Below are positions 57,905 to 64,000 of a DNA stretch of 64,000 nt, piece by piece; positions within the stretch are counted from its first letter, which is position 1; each line of letters opens with the position of its first letter. Both the position numbers and the translations under genes were made by a program. The notes beneath the pieces were generated by a model. The model was given only the letters and a program-made list of their open reading frames with translations. It was not told the DNA's origin and did not search any database. Origin of the DNA: Lycorma delicatula (Eukaryota > Arthropoda > Insecta > Hemiptera > Fulgoridae); contig NC_134463.1 in the NCBI RefSeq assembly GCF_047948215.1, forward strand, positions 100,914,657 through 100,978,656, given 5' to 3'.

Positions 57905-59588
57905 GAAAATTCCGAATTTGTAATACAAAACAGAACTCATAATAATTTTTGTATCGTAACTATTTTAATAAAAGTAATGTAAAATTGTATTGTCACAATG
58001 ACATTGTATATGATCTATAACTAAAAAATTACATCGGAAAATTAAACATATAAAAAAATGGCGGCTATACTTATGGTTTACGATAACCTAAAAAGAACAA
58101 GAAAAGATTTAAAAGATGGATACGTGCGCGCGTAAAAAGTTACATTCACACTCGTGCGCGTGCGCACACATACGCATACGAAACTATGAGTTTCTCACTC
58201 TGGGTGGCTGATTGCTTCATTTTTCAAACCCTACAAGAAATGGAGCTGACAGTTTTTACCTCTCAAAGGCATCCATTACAACAGTCAAGCTCTAATGGAT
58301 TTGTTACTTGGTGATACACCTGTCTTTTGCACCGTCTCTCACAAAAATTTCAGCCCCACCCTCTTCTAAAAGAAAATACGCCCCCTCTTAACCGTATTAT
58401 TTATCATTGACTATCAGACGGATAGACTTATAGACGAACACTCGAATCGGTGCCAAAATTAAATATCTACAGCTACTCTCTTATTTAAAAAATACTTAAA
58501 AAACAAAATAACAAAAATCTTTTTAAGTTACACAAAGTTTAATCAACGTTAACGTTAATCGAGAATTTATTATTTTTTTAAATTAATTTATCACCATTTT
58601 GTAATTTTTTCAACAAAAATTATGCCATTTATCATTATTTTTAAAATAACAAATATTTTAAATTTATTTGAGAGTAATTCACGTTATATACATTTGTAAA
58701 AAAATTAGTTGGTGTTGAAATATTACCGTCTAAATTGTAAAATACATTCTTAATCGGCCTTGTAATATTATACGAACAACTATGTTGTAAGATATGAAAA
58801 TTTAATATAATTTTAAAAGATTTTTGATTTAATAACGTAATTTTTATTTTAACAGTTATTATAATGAAATATCTATTAATGTAAATGATTTGTTTTTTTG
58901 TAAAACAATTTCATCCATTCTTAATAAAATATTTAATAAGCTATTTTGGACAAATTTAACTGATAAAACATGAATATTCATTTTTATGAAACAAATTGTT
59001 CGAGAAGCTGAACCAGTTTACCGTATACTAGATACTCTTACTTTCCTTCTCCGTAATCTCGGATTATAAAAAAAATAAAAATAAAAATACTTGAAGTGAA
59101 GTTTGTTTTAATTATATAGTAGAAAATTGACATAATAACTCGTAATAAATAATATATATCAGTCAAATTTTGTTATCGGTCACGTAAAAAATTATAATTA
59201 AAAAACTATATAATTTAGTTTGTTATAAAAAAAAAATATATTTTTAACATCAAATAGGCAACAAAAAAATAATGTAGAGAAATCAGATTAAGTAATACTC
59301 GTACCTATCATGGTAAAATAAAAAAAAGTAATGAAATATTTTTCATAAAAAACAAAAACGGACATAATGGAATATAAAATACAAATAAATCTAAATTTAT
59401 CTAAAGTAAGATTTAAATTAGAAATTTAAAAAAAATATTCAAAAATAAAGAGATCGTTAATGTCAAGGACCTGATTTAGAACAGAATAACTATCGTGACT
59501 AATACAAAACCAATAAAAATGCAGTTTTAAATTTCATTTAAAAATTTATTTTATATAACCTGATGAAATAATTACATCAAGGAATCTT
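57905..59588. other. intergenic DNA, no gene seen
   Basis: AT-rich except for about 58105-58440, which has GCGCG/GTGCGC runs and a C-rich stretch near 58345-58400. No open frame or known motif was recognised. Confidence 0.45.
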
Positions 59589-59611
59589 AAAATTTTTTTT
59601 TTGTCTTCCAG

Positions 59612-60265
59612 TCAAGAGAGCTGCATCAAACCAGTCATTTGACTGGTTTGATGCAGCTCTCCAAGATCTAGTGCTAGTCGTTTAATTTCAGTATACCCTC
59701 TACATCCTACATTCCTAACAATTTGTTTTACAAATTCCAAACGTGACCTGCCCACACAATTCTTTCCTTCTACCTGTCCTTCCAATATTAAAGCGACTAT
59801 TCCAGGATGCCTTAGTATGTGGCCTATAAGTCTGTCTCTTCTTTTAACTATATTTTTCCAAATGCTTCTTTCTTCATCTATTTGCCGCAATACCTCTTCA
59901 TTTGTCACTTTATTTACCCATCTGATTTTTAACATTCTCCTATAGCACCGCATTTCAAAAGCTTCTAATCTTTTCTTCTCAGATACTCCGATTGTCCAAG
60001 TTTCACTTCCATATAAGGCGACACTCCAAACATACACTTTCAAAAATCTTTTCCTGACATTTAAATTAATTTTTGATGTAAACAAATTATATTTCTTACT
60101 GAAGGCTCGTTTAGCTTGTGCTATTCGGCATTTTATATCGCTCCTGCTTCGTCCATCTTTAGTAATTCTACTTCCCAAATAACAAAATTCTTCTACCTCC
60201 ATAATCATTTCTCCTCCTATTTTCACATTCAGTGATCCATCTTTGTTATTTCTACTACATTTCAT
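59612..60265 (-). CDS. RTE-like LINE reverse transcriptase, C-terminal part (open frame)
   Basis: A 217-codon open frame, the longest in the window. Residues 1-40 continue the RT thumb (EEFCYLGSRITKDGRS). Around residues 50-95 come KRAFSKKYNLFTSKINL and VWSVALYGSETWTI. Around 100-125 comes EAFEMRCYRRMLKIRWVNKV, followed by NEEVLRQIDEERSIW and RRDRLIGHILRHPG. These are the standard motifs of the C-terminal domain of insect endonuclease-RT LINEs. The last 15 residues (LHQTSQMTGLMQLS) run into the terminal palindrome. The frame is a piece of a dead ORF: the start codon is internal and the upstream palm has stops. It would not make an active enzyme. Confidence 0.8.
   Translation of the reverse strand: MKCSRNNKDGSLNVKIGGEMIMEVEEFCYLGSRITKDGRSRSDIKCRIAQAKRAFSKKYNLFTSKINLNVRKRFLKVYVWSVALYGSETWTIGVSEKKRLEAFEMRCYRRMLKIRWVNKVTNEEVLRQIDEERSIWKNIVKRRDRLIGHILRHPGIVALILEGQVEGKNCVGRSRLEFVKQIVRNVGCRGYTEIKRLALDLGELHQTSQMTGLMQLS
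59616..59661. repeat. perfect 22-bp-arm palindrome at LINE 3' end
   Basis: The arms 59616-59637 and 59640-59661 are exact complements around TT. On the LINE strand the arm nearer the coding sequence is normal LINE text (gagctgcatcaaaccagtc). The second arm is its inverted copy, inserted before the final tgactggaagac and the A tail. The palindrome is therefore self-templated. Confidence 0.9.
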
Positions 60266-60825
60266 TACTTTCGTTTTGTTTTTTCTTTATTTTCATGCGG
60301 TAGTTCTTGCGTAGGACTTCATCCATGCCATTCATTGTTTCTTCTTAATCCTTTATACTCTCAGCTAGAATTACTATATCTTCAGCATATCGTAGCATCT
60401 TTACTTTTTCACCTTGTACTGTTACTCCGAATCTAAATTGTTCTTTAACATCATTAACTGCTAGTTCCATGTAAAGATTAAAAAGTAACGGGGATAGGGA
60501 ACATCCTTGTCGGACTCCCTTTCTTCTTACGGCGTCTTTCTTATGTTCTTCAATTATTACTGTTACTGTTTGGTTCCTGTAAATGTTAGCAATTGTTCTT
60601 CTATCTCTGTATTTGAACCCTCATTTTTTAAAAATGCTGAACATTTTATTCCAGTCTACGTTATCAAATGCCTTTTCTAGGTCTATAAATGCCAAGCATG
60701 TTGGTTTGTTTTTCTTTAATCATCCTTCTACTATTAATCTGATGGCTAAAATTGCTTCCCTTGTCCCTATACTTTTCCTGAAACCAAATTTGTCCCTAAC
60801 ACTTCTTCAACTTAATCTTAACTAT
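60266..60825 (-). pseudogene. RTE-like LINE reverse transcriptase palm, with stops
   Basis: Minus strand, 5' part of the same element. FIDLEKAFDNVDW (motif A with the first catalytic Asp) lies at about 60660-60700. GVRQGCSLSPLLFNLYMELA lies at about 60460-60520. MLRYAEDIVILAESI lies at about 60360-60405, where the usual YADD box reads YAED. A stop follows soon after (IKD-stop), and another occurs before motif A (VEG-stop). The Glu in the catalytic box would by itself be expected to cripple the enzyme. Confidence 0.8.
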
Positions 60826-60834
60826 AGATGGTCA

Positions 60835-61485
60835 AAAATATTAACTTATTCATAATTTTATGTATTTTAAAAATACATCAATGTTAAAAAATCATCAAAA
60901 AATGTTAGGAAAAATAGATTATTAAAAATAATATATAATAAAAGAGTAAACAATAAAATTTAATTTTTAATTTTAAAAAATGAAAAATTCATTAAATGTT
61001 AAATTCAGAGGGTTTTTTTTTATAAATTCATAAATTTATAGTTTAATTCATGATTATATTAAATAATTGTTAATAATAAAAAGTTTGCTTTTAAAAAATA
61101 ATTAATTTAATTCGTTAAAAAATAATAACAAATTTTATGAAAAAAAAAACAAACATACGAACTAAAATGTAGGAATTAAGAAGAAAAATTTTTTTAAATT
61201 TTAAAACTTATTTAATTTTTGTAATTTTTCCACAATTGGAAAAAAATTAAGAAACAATTTATTTCTTAAAATAAATATGCATAAATAAATTATAATTAAT
61301 TTATTCATTTTTTTTTTTTTTTTTTTTTTGAAGAATGTCAATATGATCATTATTATAGTTACTTTTTTAGAGAAAAATTTAACAAATACAGATGATTAGC
61401 TTAACATAAAATTCAAACTTTATTTGGTTCGTAAAGAAGCATTCGTTTGACAGTTTAATTAAAAATTATAATTAAGAAATTTAGA
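60835..61485. other. AT-rich intergenic DNA, no gene seen
   Basis: Very AT-rich, with a T run at about 61307-61330. No gene. Confidence 0.55.
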
Positions 61486-61489
61486 CGCC

Positions 61490-62440
61490 TGATGTCATCT
61501 CTTTTGTCCAACAGATTTTTTAACAAATAATTTACATGTTTGTTTAACCTCTGTACCGCGAGCTATTTTTTTTCGATCTGCTCGTAAACAGAAGGTAATA
61601 TTAGATAATCATGAATTTCTCCTACCCTAACAAACCACGGCCCTTTGTTATGGTCCTCACCAATATATTTAGCAATCTTTTAATTATTTCAATATTGCTG
61701 TTACTCGTCGAATCCCATTGCTGGATCCCTTATGTCCAGGTAATTTTTGGGATACCTCTGTAGACAAACAGTTTATTAGACAGTTTTGTTGATAAGTTTT
61801 GTTTGTAGACAAAGTTGAGTTTCTCTCTAGCAAGCAGTTTCCTATATTTGATGTTGTTTCCTCTTTTCTACTTCATGGTCTTACCACGTGAAGCAACAAT
61901 CTAAGTACAGGCCAAGTAACGTACCCGATCGGTGTGAGAGATGTAGACGCCATTCAGGGGACTCGTAGAAAATTATCCCTTCTCGTCGTAAATGTCACAC
62001 GGCTCGATTTATTCTCGATTTTATTAGCAGTTTACCAGAAGCTTGATTCGGATCTTCATCATCAGCTAGGATTGCCATGCGGTCTGAATTCGAACGTGAC
62101 AATGACATACGTAACTGTCATTTTGACAGTGACGTAATACGGAGCAGGAAGGTCTGATGTGAAAATCAAATACAAAACAGGCCCCAGAACAGACCCTAGA
62201 GGAACTCCCGACTTCGTATGGAAGAACCCAGATAATTCCTGATTGAATTTAATCTGGAAAAAGCACCTGTCAAGGTAACTCCGCAAGATTAAATAAAATG
62301 GCTGAGGGAGGCTCTGTTTTAGCTTATACAGCAGACCAGACAAAGGGCTGCTGCACGTCCAAACACGCTTCTGAGCAGTGCTTCTTTAAGCATCTGCGTG
62401 ATCTTCTTCAAGCATCGAGAGAAGGAACCTAGGAGTGGGA
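61490..62440 (-). pseudogene. Jockey-like LINE reverse transcriptase, degraded
   Basis: Minus strand, from about 62440 downwards. CLDVQQPF (motif A remnant; the second part is deleted) is followed by the 93-codon frame 62062-62343 with LLYKLKQSLPQPFYLILRSY and SGVPLGSVLGPVLYLIFTSD (RT motifs 2 and B). After a frameshift comes LADDEDPNQASGKLLIKSRI near 62057 (the (Y/F)ADD motif region). The C-terminal part is recognisable near 61500-61760 as SNSNIEIIKRLLN..., GPWFVRVGEIHDYLI and LNKHVNYLLKNLLDKRDD in various frames. It spans palm to C-terminus but has several frameshifts and stops. The plus frame 61934-62137 is a shadow. Confidence 0.8.
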
Positions 62441-62444
62441 GCAA

Positions 62445-63085
62445 AGTCTTACTTCGTACTGAACATCACTTTCATCATACATAAAGTACAGTTATTTCTA
62501 TTTTCTGACTAATATTTATTTTACCTGTAGTGTATCTAACTGCTTACATACTAAAAAGAAAACTTAATATCTATTAGTATATTACGGAAAAGTAACATTT
62601 TCATAAGCATTAAAAACCATAATATTTGTTAATTTAAATAGACTGATTTTCGTAAAATTATACGTTAAACTTGAAAAGTTAACAATCAATTATAGGTTAA
62701 ACTATTAGAAGAAAAATATATGAAATAATTTTATTCGAAGCAAGTTTCCATTTAATTAGAGTATGTCCAGAGTTTGGAGTATTGTAACAACAGACTTCAT
62801 TTTATTTACGTTCTTGTACAGCTTGGTACACGAGGAAAGTGATGTATACTCCACAAATAAAACCTTGAGGCTATTAAGTGCTTTTGAAATTGGCCGTAAA
62901 CGGGGGAAAAACATTAAATTAATGAATAGATATTACGATTCATATATTCCAGAATATTCATATTGATATATTCAGTCGAACATATATTTACAGAAGTGGA
63001 ATTTTAGTAGTATTGAAATCATAGCCTGTAAAAATTAAACAGCAATGACTTGTGATTACGAAGTTAAAAAAATGTAAAAACGAGT
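62445..63085. other. AT-rich intergenic DNA, no gene seen
   Basis: The plus frame at 62763-62966 is unrecognised and short. Nothing else is seen. Confidence 0.5.
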
Positions 63086-63089
63086 AAAT

Positions 63090-63250
63090 GCCGATCTCCT
63101 TGGAGAAGTGTCTTTGTTTTCGTCTTTCATCCGGAAAGTTCTGGGTTCAAATCCCGGTAAGGCTTTAAATTTTTAGGAAGCTTCAGATACTAAGCTACTC
63201 CATGTAGCTTGAGCTTATGAGTTTAATTAGTCATCAGACTGAACAGATAT
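63090..63250 (+). mobile_element. tRNA-derived SINE, family 1, copy 4
   Basis: The head begins gccgatctccttgg and has a degraded A box. It continues with the family block ctttcatccgg and a B box GGTTCAAATCC (63144-63154). A body follows with cttcagatactaag and a palindromic catgtagcttgagct region, ending before an ATA-rich tail near 63250. The head text gccga.ct.cttgg is shared with copy 2. Confidence 0.75.
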
Positions 63251-63254
63251 TATA

Positions 63255-64000
63255 ATAATAACTAAAAATTAAAAATTTACTTATATACAATTCAGTACGC
63301 TACAAATCTACAATTTCATTCTACAATTCAGTAATTCAAAGTAATTTTTTTTTTTTTAATAAAAGGGGTTGCATCTATTCTTAACATTACACACAAAGAA
63401 AAAAAAGTAATTTGCAATGAAATTAGTATTTTTTTTTTCAATGCAAAAATTTTCTCCACTTTTTCTCTAGCCACCATGTTTATAAAAATACTTAAAGAAT
63501 TTGTAAATAGGCTGCGCATTAAGGATATCCATAATATAATTATGGATACTTGAACATAATTTAAAATTGTGTACACACCATAAAAATTTAGCACATAAGA
63601 TCATATTTACTTATTACACTATAGTTCAATTTTTCTATTCAAGCAAAGAAAGATTATAGTTGTTAAAAATAAGAAATATAATTTAAAAATAAAACACAAG
63701 AAAGATTAAAATTTTGTAACCGTGGAAACTAAAAAGGAATTTAAAAAAAAATTTAAATCCAACAAAATTTCAGAAATTTGTTTGAAAAAAAAATTGTTTA
63801 GCAATAAAAAAATAAATAAACAAAAAAACAGGCATGAATCGGACAAAAATAAATCTTTTATTGTAACAAAAAACAGTTTTATTTTTGAAAAACTTTTAAT
63901 GGAACATCAATTAAAAGACATAAGATAATAAAAACATTACTTTAATTTTTCTGTAATAGAAATTGTAATTCCCGGGAAAACTGTTTAACTTCCGGGTCCA
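63255..64000. other. AT-rich intergenic DNA, no gene seen
   Basis: The plus frame 63722-63928 is a lysine/asparagine-rich translation of A-rich DNA. The minus frame 63328-63594 is similarly unconvincing. Confidence 0.5.

Larger units (their letters stand above)
59591..60830 (-). mobile_element. RTE-like non-LTR retrotransposon, 5'-truncated
   Basis: On the minus strand the element runs from about 60830 to a 3' A run (seen as T at 59593-59602). Order: palm motif A (FIDLEKAFDNVDW), GVRQGCSLSPLLFNLYMELA, the catalytic box as YAEDIVILAES, then the long C-terminal frame. The endonuclease and the first part of the RT are missing, as is usual for truncated LINE insertions. It is the best-preserved LINE in the window, but stops occur in the palm part. 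The reading above was made by joining minus-strand frames by eye. Confidence 0.85.

Overview
The window looks like intergenic or intronic DNA from a large, transposon-rich insect genome. It is strongly AT-rich, has many microsatellites, and contains no operons, ribosome binding sites, rRNA or functional tRNA genes. The assignment to insects, possibly Hemiptera, is an inference from the transposon mix: RTE-like, Jockey-like and R1-like LINEs, mariner relics, a Helitron and tRNA-derived SINEs. I could not check it by search. Nearly every longer open frame I can interpret is a piece of a transposable element; most of the others are chance frames.

Layout. 0-3 kb: AT-rich DNA with two copies of a tRNA-derived SINE (family 1). 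3.7-5.9 kb: an R1-like LINE that keeps an ORF1 remnant and a GC-rich 3' region but has no ORF2. 6.7-7.1 kb: a MITE with good terminal inverted repeats and a TA target duplication. 7.3-9.9 kb: two fragments of one RTE-like LINE, the second entered through a perfect palindrome and joined to an unidentified GC-rich block. 11-13 kb: microsatellites and a promoter-like stretch with a CRE palindrome. 13-18 kb: two copies of a four-copy repeat family (other copies at 28.0 and 37.4 kb). 19.5-21.6 kb: a decayed LINE relic, a non-autonomous Helitron with recognisable ends, then a family 2 SINE. 24.2-26.2 kb: more family 2 SINEs, one arranged as a head-to-tail cluster, then two abutting AT/GT palindromes. 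28.7-34.9 kb: mostly featureless. 35-37 kb: a Jockey-like fragment and the best candidate for a host coding exon (about 36.5-36.84 kb). 38-45 kb: featureless apart from one SINE. 45.4-50.1 kb: a mariner relic and a second Tc1/mariner-type transposase pseudogene. 52-54.8 kb: a direct duplication enclosing a Jockey-like fragment, then another LINE fragment. 57.7 kb: a stand-alone Jockey 3' UTR. 59.6-62.4 kb: two LINEs on the minus strand, RTE-like and Jockey-like. 63.1 kb: a last family 1 SINE.

I see no gene system in which genes act together. The biology on show is retrotransposition and DNA transposition. The most informative details are at element junctions: two LINE fragments carry perfect palindromes made of their own sequence plus its inverted copy. 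I did not find convincing evidence for an undescribed functional system.
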